From NCBI RefSeq assembly GCF_022810305.1, contig NZ_JALGQH010000045.1, positions 1-39,704 of the forward strand: DNA of 39,704 nt, given 5' to 3'. The DNA is from Rhodococcus sp. ARC_M6 (lineage in GTDB: Bacteria; Actinomycetota; Actinomycetes; Mycobacteriales; Mycobacteriaceae). Position numbers and translations under genes: made by a program. The notes under the pieces were generated by a model. That model was not told the DNA's origin. It worked only from the letters and a program-made list of their open reading frames with translations, and made no database searches. Positions 1-9,016 of the stretch are shown piece after piece. Every line of letters begins with the position of its first letter. Position 1 is the first letter of the stretch.

Positions 1-59
1 ACTTCACCGACAAACGTATCCATCGATTCTCCGACGCGGTTGAGGGTGTGTGCATCCAT
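1..59 (-). CDS. N-terminal end of an unidentified protein (partial)
   Basis: A reading frame starts with ATG at 59 and runs off the left edge of the window. Only about 19 residues are visible (MDAHTLNRVGESMDTFVGE), too few to assign a family. No strong ribosome-binding site is seen, so the start is uncertain; an in-frame ATG lies 12 codons further in. The IS21-family nest begins about 75 bp upstream of this start, so the gene may have lost or changed its promoter when the nest formed. It could also be a chance frame. Confidence 0.3.
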   Translation of the reverse strand, partial: MDAHTLNRVGESMDTFVGE

Positions 60-134
60 GTGGGCATGGTCTCGAGAAATCCGTCGAAACTCGAGCGGAC
101 ACGCCGAGGTAACAAAGTACTACTAGGATCCGCA

Positions 135-139
135 GGTGC
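135..139. repeat. Left target-site duplication of the IS21 element
   Basis: GGTGC lies immediately outside the left terminal repeat of the IS21 element. The same five bases follow its right end at 12108-12112. A 5-bp match can occur by chance, but its position directly against both ends supports it. Confidence 0.65.
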
Positions 140-160
140 TGTCAACGACGGTCGAAACCT

Positions 161-183
161 GGTTCTGGCCCACTTTCCGTGAT
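161..183. repeat. Left terminal inverted repeat of the ISL3 element
   Basis: This 23-bp sequence is exactly the reverse complement of 8613-8635. It lies 14 bp beyond the transposase stop codon (198-200), where the 3' end of an ISL3 element is expected. Confidence 0.9.
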
Positions 184-197
184 CAATTTTGAAAGTA

Positions 198-272
198 TCA
201 GTCACTGAGGAGTATTCGTTTGCGGAGCAAGTCGAAACCAGCTCGTCCATACATTTGTCGTTTGAGCATCTT
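198..272 (-). pseudogene. ISL3 transposase, C-terminal piece
   Basis: The minus strand encodes KMLKRQMYGRAGFDLLRKRI followed by LLSD and a TGA stop. This is the conserved C-terminal end of ISL3 transposases that follows the EGHVNRIK motif. The upstream codons (ending GHVNRI) lie 3.48 kb away at 3754 and beyond, so element 1 (273-3753) split the gene exactly between ATC and AAG codons. The piece has no start of its own. Confidence 0.92.
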
Positions 273-296
273 GATAGTTACGTGGAATCTGAATTG

Positions 297-2629
297 TCAA
301 GGACATTCTCGTCTGCTCTGGTTGACGGAAACGATCGGAAGCAGGGTCGCGGTCGCCGGAACCTCGATTTCGCGTGGCGTCGTGCCGGTCGGCGTCGGGA
401 CGTCGAGCAGTCGGTCGAGGAGGTTGTCGAGGGCGCGCTGGCCGTCCTCGACGGCTGCGCGTTCGTCGTCGTTGAGTGGGATCGCGATGAGCATGCGCTG
501 CAGGTTGTCCTTGGCTTCGAGCAGTTGCGCGTTGCTGGATGCCTTGGGGGCGTAGAAGTCACAGCGAGCGCACGCCATCCTGTGTGGGCATTGCTCGAAG
601 AAGGTGTAGGTGCAATACCCGTGCCCGAGATCGTAGTACTGCCATGGTGTTTCATCTCCGACCGCGTTGGAGGTGACGGCGTCGCGATCGACGAGGACCT
701 CGATGGTGCGGACGTTGCGGGAGAAGTACCCGGCGTCGGTGTAGGCCCGCGTGAGCGTAGTGGGGCTGATTTTCGCGTAGTACTGGGTGGATTGGGGTGA
801 GCGGTGGCCGAGCCAGGCTTGCAGCTCAAACAGAGTCATCGGTTCCTTGGCGTTGTAGAGCTGGCTGGCGATTGTGGACCGTGCCCGGTGGCTGGTGATG
901 TTGCCTCGGACGTCGGCGGCCGGGACACCTGCCTTGTGGCAGAGCATCGGGATGATCGTGTTGTTGATGTAGGACGACGAGACTCGGCGGGCACGGAAGG
1001 CGAACAGCAGGTCGACTCGCTCTCCGGTGCGGCGGTCAAGAAACTGCGGTTGGGTGGGGCGCATCGCCTGCCAGATGTCGAGGGCCTGGCCCAGGATCGG
1101 GTCGACCGGCTTGGTGAACGCGGTGCCGGTCTTGTGCGGCGGGACGTCGAGCAGGCAGACCCCATCACACGATAGGACCTGATCGGAGTCGCCGGCGAGG
1201 GATTTGTCGTCGTGCTGCCAGCGAATGCAGCCGATCCGCAGGCGGGCGATCTCATCGCTGCGCTGTCCAGAGAACAACCAGGACAACGCGATTGCGCGGA
1301 CCAGTTCGAGTGGATAGAAGTGCCCGGACCGCGTCTCGGGGAGATCCACCTGCGACAAATTCAGCCCTGCCCAGAGCAGTTTGGCCCAGATCTCGTCGGC
1401 GATCACCCGAGGGTTCGGGCCGAGCAGTGCGGTGATGCTGCGAGGAGTGGCCAACGCCCGCCCAGGGTCGAAACGCCGTGGCAGCCATTCCCATTCCTGA
1501 CAGTCGGTGAAGAACCTGCGGATCGCCGCGAGATGGTCCTCCTTGGTCGAGGCCGTCAGCGGCTTACCAACGCGCTCTTCAATTCCGGCCGTGCGTTGCA
1601 CGTAGTCCCCGACGTTCATCCTGTCGAGCGCCGCAATCCAGGCCGCACACATCTGCCGCGTCCACGCAGCCGGATCGGCGGCATCGGGATGCTCGGCTGC
1701 GAGCCAGCGGCCCACCTGAGCAGACGGGACCGGACGTTGCCACGTGCCCCCGGCGTCAACGTCGAAGTCGCGTACCAGCGGTCGACCCACTGCTGCCAGA
1801 CCTGCGCACCGCCAATCGCTCGAGCAGTACCACGACCGGTGGTCGCGGGCGGCGGGTCACAGAACCCCAGAGCATTCACCGCCCGAGCCGCGGCATGCAC
1901 AGTGTTCAGCCGGGCCCCGCCGAGCAGTCCGTCACGGCGGACACGATCGAACACTTCGGTGCCGAGGTCCTCGAGGTGTGGACTGCGGTTGAGCAGGAAC
2001 AGTTGACTGAGCACCATCGGCAGCAGTGTGTCGTCGCCGTGTCCGAGCCGATAGCCCCACTCGGCGAGCACTTCACGGAGCCTGTCGATTTCGCCGTTGA
2101 CCCGGTCGCGACCAAAGATTCGCCACGACAGAGTGAGTCGTTGGAAGCTGCCGAGTCGGTGAAACTCGGTGAAGGAACCGAGCAGATAGGCGTGCGCGGC
2201 GAGGTACGGGCGGACCTCGCCGCCGGCCCAAGCGGGTGCGTTCCGACGGAACTCTGCCTGATCGCGGCCGAGTAGATGAATCCATTCTTCGGTGCTCCAA
2301 CCCCAAAAGGTCTGCCCCACTTCGGCGCAACGCGTCAGCAGCACTGCGATTGCATCGGCCATGGCGCGCCGCCGATGCGCAGTGGGCGGCGAATCCAGCC
2401 CTGCATTGACCGCCTCTAGCGGTCGCAGCAGTCGTCCGATCACGCGCCAGTCCGGCGCGGTCGGATCGTGACACTGCAACCGTCGCAGATTGCGGATTCC
2501 GAGTTCACCGACGGCCCGAGACTCCGCCGCGCGGACCGCAATAGTGATGTCGAACTTATGTCCGATAATCGGTGAGCACCAACGAGATTCAGGATCAGTA
2601 TCGAAGTCGGACTTCAATGTCGCGGTCAC
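297..2629 (-). pseudogene. Large tyrosine recombinase (TnpB-like), frameshifted
   Basis: Two overlapping frames make up one long recombinase of roughly 775 residues. The upstream frame (2629 to about 1700) gives a helical N-terminal region. The downstream frame (about 1700 to 297) contains the core-binding and catalytic domains. The catalytic motifs are intact: box I Arg in SGQRSDEIARL, the HxxR motif in TSHRARS, the following His in WLGHRS and the Tyr in QSTQYYAK. A cysteine cluster (YCTYTFFEQCPHRMACARCD) lies C-terminal, as in many large Tn554-type recombinases. The frame change falls between 1616 and 1790, where AGRWLAAEHPDAADP continues the broken upstream frame. No slippery site is obvious, so decay is more likely than programmed frameshifting. 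Confidence 0.8.
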
Positions 2630-2698
2630 CGTGATGTTCCTGCCGCCGCGAGCATCGCGATGCGCTGGGCATGGATATGGTCCATGCTGCGACCGAAC

Positions 2699-3683
2699 TT
2701 ATCGGCAAGATCCCGCCCCAGACAGGTGGATATATCGCAGCGTCGAGTCAGTATGGCGATGCCCGGCGAAGGTCGCGATCGTATGCAGCTCCCGACCCAT
2801 CCGGGCCAGATCCGTCAGACACAGATGCCGAGTTGTGTGGGTGGAAAATTTCGGAACATCGGCGGCCAACGCGATCCGGCGCACCACCTTCGACCACGTC
2901 CACAAGCTCAATGGTTGAGCGTGATTACGGCGGGACTCAGACAGGAAAAGCGGTCCACGTGCCCTGCTCAGACTCGCCCGGTGCACGAGATAGCCCGACA
3001 GCAGCAGACCGGTCGCAGCCGAGTACAGCCGCAATCCGCTCGAGCCGGTTCTTCGTCGTCTCCGCCCGGATCCTCAGGGTGCGGTGGGCGGGGTTGAGAT
3101 CGTCAGTGCGCAGCAGCCGCAGCTCCTCACGGCGCAACGCTGCGTCGTAGGCCAGGGCGAGCATCACCCTGTTGCGGACCGGTTCCGCGGCGGCGACTTC
3201 GAGGATGTCCGCCCACTGCTGTTCGGTGGGAATCCACGGCAGCTTCGTCAAGCTGGGCACGAGCCCACGCTGGTTCCCACTGCCGCGTCGACCGGGCGTA
3301 TATCTGCCCCGGCCAACGGGATTGGAGTCGCGGAGTCCCTCCTCCATGAGGTAGTCGTAGAACAGTCGCACCGACACCAGTCTCTGCTGGATCGTGGCAT
3401 TCGCCAGCCCGGCACCGGAGTCGATGGACACGACGTTCGGGCCTCGGAGGCTGGGACGTTCGGTCAGCTCCCGCACATAAATACCGATATGGGCGCGGGT
3501 GGCGGTGAGCGGATCGACACCCTCCCGCTCGCACATCTGCAGATACTCGGCAAGCCCCCGCGCGTAAGCGTCGATCGTTCGGGGAGCCCGCCCGAGATCG
3601 GCCCATAGCCGAAGCCACTCGGTCGCCTGTGCATGCCGGCCCAGTACCGGCCACTTGTTCTCCAGTGTCACCGTGCCGCTCAT
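2699..3683 (-). pseudogene. Tyrosine recombinase (TnpA-like), frameshifted
   Basis: The N-terminal frame starts with ATG at 3683. It contains a SAM-like core-binding domain and box I (AYDAALRREELRLLRTDDL). At about 3035 the frame changes, and the catalytic end continues in another frame: THTTRHLCLTDLARMG (HxxR), FAGHRHTD and the Tyr in STLRYIHLSG. Joined, the product is about 328 residues, close to Tn554 TnpA. It precedes the larger recombinase gene by about 70 bp and probably shared its transcript. All catalytic residues survive, so a single indel inactivates the gene unless the two halves are rejoined by frameshifting. Confidence 0.82.
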
Positions 3684-3753
3684 ATCGTCTCCTCAGTTCC
3701 GTGGTCAACCCCGAGGAGAATATGATCGTCCACGTGGTCAGATTCCACAGAAT

Positions 3754-4777
3754 GATCCGATTCACATGTCCTTCGACAGCACCGGAACTGTAGGGCAGGG
3801 TCAACACGTCGCGGGCGGCTGCGTAGTCGGTGTCGAGGCCGGGGACGAAGCGATGCAAGTGCGGCAGATCATCTGCCGAGACGGCAGACATCCATGAGTT
3901 CAATTGTGCACCAAGGTGTTCGGTGAGCATCTCCGCGAATGATGCGACATGCCCTGCAGTGGCCTCGAGATGTCGGCAGCTGGCGAGGACCTCTTTGAGT
4001 CCGATCTGCTCGTCATCGGTGAGGTTATCGGGGTGACGCAACATCCACGAGGTAATTCGCCGCACTTTTGGCACTTTCGGTGCGGACAGTGGTGCTGAAC
4101 CTATTCTGCGGAATGAACGAAGGTAATCGCGGACGGAGCTGTAACTGCCGCGATACCCCAATGCTCGAAGTTCCTCGTAGAGTGCAACAGCGGAGGTACA
4201 TCCGTCGTTGAAACGCTCATACAGGTATTCGGCGAACTCATCCAATAAAGTGGGGCGGCCCGCCCGCGGCGCCCCCAACAGCTCGTCGATACTGCTCGCA
4301 TAGTAGAAGCGGCGAACTGTTTCCCGCGCCAACCCGAGCTGCCGTGCGATCGTTCTGATCCCCAAACCTTCGTCCTTGAGTGCCATGACTGCTTGGAATC
4401 GGTTCTTCGTCCGGGAGGTGAGCGCTGAACTCTTCTGGCGGGTGGCGTGTACCTGTTCGGCGACCATCCTCAGTTGCTCCGACGCGGTGCGTTCGATCGA
4501 AGGTTCAGGCTCCAACTCGGGTTCCTCATTTTAGGCAATGATGATGGGCTGCAACGGTTTTCTCAACAGCTTCAGCGATGTTGCGCCACAGGTGCCAGCG
4601 GTCGGCGACCTCGATCGCCTCGGGCGCCCCAGCACGGGCTGCTTCGGCATATGCACCCGCACGGTCACGGCAAATCACCTGCGTGCCCGGATGCGCGATG
4701 AGCCACTCGGCGACGGTGCCGGCTTTCCGGTCTGCGAGAACATCGACCGGGCGGTGCGTGTCCATGTTGATCATGAG
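3754..4777 (-). pseudogene. ISL3 transposase, middle piece (frameshifted)
   Basis: The piece runs from [20 protein letters not shown] at the right to SSGAVEGHVNRI at the left. It contains the first DDE region, an internal HTH segment (LGIRTIARQLGLARETVRRF) found in long actinobacterial ISL3 transposases, and the catalytic Glu region EGHVNR. Near 4527-4534 the coding strand reads CCTAAAATGAGG; one extra A shifts the frame and makes a stop. The length (1024 nt, or 3n+1) agrees with a single inserted base. The left edge abuts element 1 and the right edge abuts element 2. Confidence 0.9.
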
Positions 4778-4872
4778 GAATAACCCTGGAGTTCCCCGCC
4801 ACCTTCAGGCCTGCCCTGTACACGGACCAGCGTGTTCCTGACCGTTTTAGTGGTGTCGACCTCTTGAAAAAG

Positions 4873-4889
4873 TTTCAGGGATACTGAAA
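4873..4889. promoter_or_regulatory. Short palindrome upstream of the element 2 operon
   Basis: TTTCAG and CTGAAA form a perfect 6-bp inverted repeat with a 5-nt spacer (GGATA), 55 bp before the first recombinase start. It could be the operator of the small HTH protein encoded in the same operon, or a recombinase-binding site. This is inference from symmetry and position only. Confidence 0.4.
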
Positions 4890-4943
4890 AATTGTCACCA
4901 TAATCGATATTTCCGGTACTGCCGTGAATATGAGGAGACTCGG

Positions 4944-6020
4944 ATGGGGCTGTCGGTGGTGCGGGATCTGCGCGAGCGGCGGGCATTGGCGAGTCGAGAG
5001 GAGATCGCTGAGTTCGAGACCGACGTGCTGTCCGGGTTCGTGCTCGCTCGAGCGGCCGCCGGCTTGGCGGACAGCACGATTCGCGCCGACGTGGCAAACC
5101 TGGAACAGGTGCGAGCATGGCTCGGACGCCCCTTGTGGGAGATGGAGCCTACTGATGCGGACGGGTACTTCGGCAAGGCGTTGCGGCAGTCGGCGAAGAA
5201 CACGCGACTGGCCCGCGCACAGGCACTCAAGACATACTTCTGTTTCCTGGAGTTGCGCCACAAGGTTGAGATCCACGCCCTGACCGGCCGCATCGCCGAG
5301 TGCCCGATCGACGAAATCAACCGGCCTCGCGGTCAACAACGGGCATCGTTGCGGATTCCGCCCAGCGCAGAGCAGGTGCATCGGTTGTTCGCGGGCTGGC
5401 GGCAGGATCTGGTCAGCTGCCGAAAGTTCGCACCGACAGCACGCAACTTCGCCGCCGCCCGGTTGATGGCTGACGTAGGGATCCGCATCAACGAGACCCG
5501 CAGCCTCGACTTGGCCGACATCAAGTGGGATCTCGGCCATTTCGGCAAACTCCATGTCCGCAAAGGGAAAGGGTCCCGAGGTAGCGGGCCACGAGAGCGG
5601 ATGGTGCCACTCATCAACGACGCCGGACGCACCCTGTGCTGGTACGTCGAGGACGTCTGGGGACATTTCGGCGATGATCACGATCGGCCCAGTGTGCCGT
5701 TGTTTCCGTCCGAACGTAAAAACACCGACAGCTCGGCTGCCCGGATCAGCAGCGAGACGCTCCGCACCGCCTTGGCGGAGGCAGCGATCAGGCACTTGCC
5801 GGACTGGCCGGACAAGCTCACCCCTCACGTGCTGCGACACTTCTGCGCCAGCCAGCTCTACCTGGGCGGCATGGATCTGGTCGCGATCCAACAGGCCCTC
5901 GGTCACGTCTGGATCGCAACCACAATGCAGTACGTCCACGTCCACCACACCCATATCGAAGATGCGTGGATCGCCGGCCAACAGCGTGCCGAGCGACGCC
6001 TGGAAGGACTGCTGTCATGA
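4944..6020 (+). CDS. Tyrosine recombinase/integrase of element 2
   Basis: This 358-residue protein has a full set of tyrosine-recombinase residues. It has a SAM-like N-terminal core-binding domain (about 25-115), box I Arg181 in ADVGIRINETRSL and the beta-hairpin Lys in HVRKGKGS (207/209). It then has His295 and Arg298 in LTPHVLRHF, His321 in ALGHVW and the nucleophile Tyr330 in TTMQYVHVH. The ATG at 4944 follows GAGGAGA with good spacing. The stop overlaps the next start (ATGA), so the operon is translationally coupled. It probably catalyses excision and integration of the surrounding 3.2-kb element. Unlike the recombinases of element 1, it is intact. Confidence 0.93.
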   Translation: MGLSVVRDLRERRALASREEIAEFETDVLSGFVLARAAAGLADSTIRADVANLEQVRAWLGRPLWEMEPTDADGYFGKALRQSAKNTRLARAQALKTYFCFLELRHKVEIHALTGRIAECPIDEINRPRGQQRASLRIPPSAEQVHRLFAGWRQDLVSCRKFAPTARNFAAARLMADVGIRINETRSLDLADIKWDLGHFGKLHVRKGKGSRGSGPRERMVPLINDAGRTLCWYVEDVWGHFGDDHDRPSVPLFPSERKNTDSSAARISSETLRTALAEAAIRHLPDWPDKLTPHVLRHFCASQLYLGGMDLVAIQQALGHVWIATTMQYVHVHHTHIEDAWIAGQQRAERRLEGLLS

Positions 6021-6349
6021 AGTGGAACCTGCGGCTGGCCGCCGCGAACCGCGGCATCTGGAAGGCCAGCGAGCTGCAGCGCATGCTCGCTGATCACGGG
6101 CTGGCCATCAGTGCCGGGAAAATGTCGGGTATGTGGTCGACCGACTCGTTGGCCAGCATCAAACTCGCCGACCTTGACGTCATCTGCACCGTGCTCGGCT
6201 GCGAGGTCGGCGAACTACTCATCCCCGAGCCCGATAAGGTCACTCGCACAGTCGATCACGAGCATGAGGGTCCGCTCGTTGCGGCCTCATCCGGCAGGCC
6301 CGCGGTGGTCCCCAAGCGCAGGGACGGTCGCTCGCTGCCGCCGGTCTGA
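6017..6349 (+). CDS. Small Cro/C1-type helix-turn-helix protein of element 2
   Basis: The 110-residue protein starts at the ATG overlapping the upstream recombinase stop; a longer start at 5966 would lie inside that gene and is less likely. Residues 4-67 (LRLAAANRGIWKASELQRML through LDVICTVLGCEVGELL) match the XRE fold, with the typical pattern of a first helix, a degenerate HTH and the closing element AVCEVLGC..ELL seen in phage-type repressors. The tail is charged and probably flexible. Its place between two recombinase genes suggests control of excision direction or of the operon promoter, much as TnpC or an excisionase would act. Function is inferred, not shown. Confidence 0.8.
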   Translation: MKWNLRLAAANRGIWKASELQRMLADHGLAISAGKMSGMWSTDSLASIKLADLDVICTVLGCEVGELLIPEPDKVTRTVDHEHEGPLVAASSGRPAVVPKRRDGRSLPPV

Positions 6350-7926
6350 TGGGCGGGATCTCACCGGCCAAGCCGGCGTCCAGCTGTTCGGAGTGCTTCG
6401 CCTGGGGTGTGCTGCCCGGCTACTGTTGCCGAGCCTGCTACACCTTCCGCAACCTGCATCCATCGGGCCGCTGCGCGGCCTGCCGCAGGACGGTCCCGAT
6501 CAAGGAAGGTTACTGCCGCTTATGCCGGCTGCAGGCACTCACCGATGCCAAAGCTGCCGGGAAAACTGCAGTCTCCGAACCGTTTCTGCGTGGGGTGCGC
6601 TGCCAGCAGCTGTTCTTCGCGCGTATGCATCGCGACCATTACCGTATCCCCGGACGAGCACGATTAGGCAAGAGCGGAACGCGGGGTCGGCGCCCCGCAC
6701 TCATGGGTGCCGACCTTCGAGATCCGATACGGGCCGGGGTCCAACTCCAACTTCCGCTCGATATTCGCCGCGACTACAACCGTTTCGATCGCCGGAGGGA
6801 CGCGGATCTGGCCAATCCCACCCTCATTCGCGGCCGCCGTATCGCCGAGGATGTCGGTGAAGCCCGCGGGTGGTCGCACGCACTCATCGCCGGCGTCGAC
6901 CAGGCGCTGGTCGTCGTGCTGTCCGGTCACACCGGTGATGAGAAGATCCGCTACTCCGAGTTGATTTCCGCGGTCCGTCATCGCGGTCGGGTCGCGGATA
7001 TCCTCGAGGAACTCGGGCTGCTCGACGACGACCGAGTGCTGGCGTTCGACACGTGGTTGGAGCGCAAACTCGACGGCATCACCTCCGGCATCCGGCGCGA
7101 CGTCGAGGACTGGATCCGCACACTCCACGACGGCGGGCCACGAACGCGTCCCCGCGACCCGAACACCGTGTGGGGCTACCTCAACAGGATCCGACCAATC
7201 CTGCTCGGCTGGTCGCATCACTACGACCATCTGCGGGAAGTCACTCGTAACGACATCCTCGCAATCGCGAATGCCTTGCAGGGCAACAAACGTCGACACA
7301 CGCTCAGCGTCCTGCGGTCGCTCTTCGGGTACTGCCGGAAGAACGGCGTCATCTTCCGTGACCCGACCAAGCGCATTCGTGTTGGACCGAACAACTACCG
7401 CGCCATACTGCCATTGGACGACAACGAAATCGCCGAGGCCACCGGCGCGGCGATCACACCAGCGACCCGCCTCGCCGTCGCCCTGGCCGCCATTCACGCT
7501 GCCCGCTCCAAGGACGTCGGCCAGTTGCTGCTCGACGACGTCGACCTCGGTGACCGTCGGCTGACCATCGCCGGCCGATCCCGGCCATTGGACGACCTCA
7601 CCTACCGAGCGCTGACGGACTGGCTGAGTTACCGACGCACCCACTGGCCCAACACAGCCAATCCCCATCTGTTGGTCAACCGCGTGACCGCCGTGCGTAC
7701 GTGCCCGGTCGGCAGAGTGTGGATCACCCGGGCATTCTGGGGGCTTACCGCCACCCTCGATCGGCTGCACGTCGATCGTCAACTCGAAGAATCACTCACG
7801 CACGGCCCAGACCCACTGCACCTCGCCGCGGTGTTCGGCTTCAGTCCGGGCACCGCGATCCGCTATGCCGCTGCGGCCCGGCACCTCCTCGAGAGCCCTG
7901 CAGAACACCACGATCTCCACAGTTGA
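6349..7926 (+). CDS. Zinc-ribbon tyrosine-recombinase-like protein of element 2
   Basis: This 525-residue protein starts at an ATG sharing its A with the stop of the preceding gene. Two Cys4 clusters open it: C13, C16, C27, C30 and C42, C45, C56, C59. A recombinase-like region follows, with a SAM-like segment (about 270-345) and a reduced catalytic domain (about 355-515). Arg386 lies in AARSKDVGQLLLDD, a possible HxxR is LHVDR (474-477), and a candidate Tyr506 is in GTAIRYAAAARHL. The usual LGH histidine before the Tyr is not seen; FGFSPGT takes its place. It may be a divergent active recombinase or an architectural partner of the first one. No close named family is recognised. Confidence 0.75.
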   Translation: MGGISPAKPASSCSECFAWGVLPGYCCRACYTFRNLHPSGRCAACRRTVPIKEGYCRLCRLQALTDAKAAGKTAVSEPFLRGVRCQQLFFARMHRDHYRIPGRARLGKSGTRGRRPALMGADLRDPIRAGVQLQLPLDIRRDYNRFDRRRDADLANPTLIRGRRIAEDVGEARGWSHALIAGVDQALVVVLSGHTGDEKIRYSELISAVRHRGRVADILEELGLLDDDRVLAFDTWLERKLDGITSGIRRDVEDWIRTLHDGGPRTRPRDPNTVWGYLNRIRPILLGWSHHYDHLREVTRNDILAIANALQGNKRRHTLSVLRSLFGYCRKNGVIFRDPTKRIRVGPNNYRAILPLDDNEIAEATGAAITPATRLAVALAAIHAARSKDVGQLLLDDVDLGDRRLTIAGRSRPLDDLTYRALTDWLSYRRTHWPNTANPHLLVNRVTAVRTCPVGRVWITRAFWGLTATLDRLHVDRQLEESLTHGPDPLHLAAVFGFSPGTAIRYAAAARHLLESPAEHHDLHS

Positions 7927-8020
7927 CCGCGAACCCGCGCACTATCATCGGTTTCCGAGCCCGACCTGTCCTCGAGTTCGCGCCGAGATTCCTTCAGTTT
8001 GGCTGAACTCCGGGCTTTCG

Positions 8021-8557
8021 AACAGTCCCGTACCGATGTCGCCTTCGCAACGCGAAGTCGTCGACACCGAGCACCTCGACATTGGTCGTGGGCGGATCAG
8101 GTAACGCTCAGACCAGCCGCAACAAGGTGGAACGTCCGACTGAAACTCCCAGCGCAGACGCCAACCTCGATCCTGCTCGCCCCGCCAACGCCAGCGCGAT
8201 CTGCTCCAGGATTTCGCGCAGCAGCGGAGTGGTCCGTGCGTAAGCCTTGGTCAGTCCGTCGATCTGCTCGACAAATGTGCGTCGGTCACAGCCGCTGTTC
8301 GAGCACAGAAACCGACGCACCTGCAAGACAACGTAACTCGATCGGCCAGCTATAGCCGTATCGGCGAGCATCCGTTCGTACCGACTGTGCACTCGTTTTG
8401 AGGAAACAGCACACGTCGGACAGCTCGCCGAAGTCGACAACGGCGACGCCCGAATACGGACTCCACCGGCGGTCACATCTACCGAATCGATGTCGACACC
8501 CGCCAGATGCGGAAGGATGGCATGCAGATCACAACAGTTCTCAGAACACCAGAACGA
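8021..8557 (-). pseudogene. ISL3 transposase, N-terminal piece (with nonsense codon)
   Basis: The frame encodes LHAILPHLAGVDIDSVDVTA, a zinc-binding motif (CPTCAV and CSNSGC), HSRYERMLAD and VRRFLC. After an in-frame TGA at 8108-8110 it continues in the same frame to EVLGVDDFALRRRHRYGTV, where element 2 interrupts it. Both halves are typical of ISL3 transposase N-termini. The TGA probably replaces an Arg codon (CGA to TGA). No good start codon is visible; the frame is closed by a stop at 8558-8560, so the 5' end may hold a further indel. Confidence 0.9.
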
Positions 8558-8612
8558 TCATCTCTCGCCGATTTCTATTCTTGCCGGAACGACACGCGGC
8601 GCGAGGCAAGCC

Positions 8613-8635
8613 ATCACGGAAAGTGGGCCAGAACC
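8613..8635. repeat. Right terminal inverted repeat of the ISL3 element
   Basis: This 23-bp sequence is exactly the reverse complement of 161-183. The next eight bases (CGAAAACT) are both the right target duplication and part of the IS21 left terminal repeat. Confidence 0.9.
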
Positions 8636-8685
8636 CGAAAACTAGTCCACTCCCGACGGACGAAAACCAGACCACGTCGATGTAC

Positions 8686-9003
<318 letters not shown>

Positions 9004-9016
9004 CTAGGGGTGACTG

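Larger units (their letters stand above)
273..3753 (-). mobile_element. Element 1: Tn554-like tyrosine-recombinase element inside the ISL3 transposase gene
   Basis: This 3.48-kb segment interrupts the ISL3 transposase between GHVNRI and KMLKRQ; removing it restores the frame exactly. Its ends share an inverted GTGGAATCTGA (282-292 and the complement at 3738-3748). The four bases TGAT occur at both junctions (272-275 and 3753-3756), either a short crossover region or chance overlap; there is no longer target duplication. It carries two tyrosine-recombinase genes in the order of Tn554 tnpA and tnpB. Both are frameshifted, so this copy is probably dead without help in trans. Confidence 0.85.
4778..8020 (+). 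mobile_element. Element 2: intact three-gene tyrosine-recombinase element inside the ISL3 transposase gene
   Basis: This 3.24-kb insert separates transposase codons RYGTV (8021 and up) from LMINMD (4777 and down). Joining the flanks gives one uninterrupted frame with at most one shared base (G) at the junction, so there is no target duplication. The outer ends are imperfect inverted repeats: near the left end CCCTGGAGTTCCCCGCCAC (about 4784-4802) and, as reverse complement of the right end, GCCCGGAGTTCAGCCAAAC. Its genes are on the plus strand, overlap by 1 to 4 nt, and are all open. Gene content resembles recombinase-in-tandem modules such as Tn554, RIT or GInt elements, but with a small HTH gene in the middle. 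Confidence 0.87.
161..8635 (-). mobile_element. ISL3-family insertion sequence carrying two tyrosine-recombinase elements
   Basis: The ends are perfect 23-bp inverted repeats: 161-183 begins GGTTCTGGCCCACTTTCCGT and 8613-8635 is its reverse complement. The flanks are CGAAACCT (153-160) and CGAAAACT (8636-8643), a 7/8 match to an 8-bp target duplication, the ISL3 rule. The target lies within the left terminal repeat of the IS21 element. The single transposase gene on the minus strand is split into three parts (8557-8021, 4777-3754, 272-198) by two foreign elements. Without them the IS is about 1.75 kb and encodes about 544 residues. Confidence 0.9.

Noticed and set aside
4520..4540. Programmed frameshifting in the ISL3 transposase at AAAA
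   Set aside because: ISL3 elements normally use one uninterrupted frame, and the same gene also has a nonsense codon at 8108-8110 and two insertions. Decay is the simpler account.
4875..5981. Long minus-strand frame opposite the element 2 recombinase
   Set aside because: It mirrors a gene with full catalytic motifs and has no recognisable domain. Long antisense frames are expected in G/C-rich DNA.
6664..7782. Long minus-strand frame opposite the zinc-ribbon recombinase
   Set aside because: Val/Gly/Asp-rich composition without domains. The plus-strand frame has Cys clusters and couples to its neighbours.
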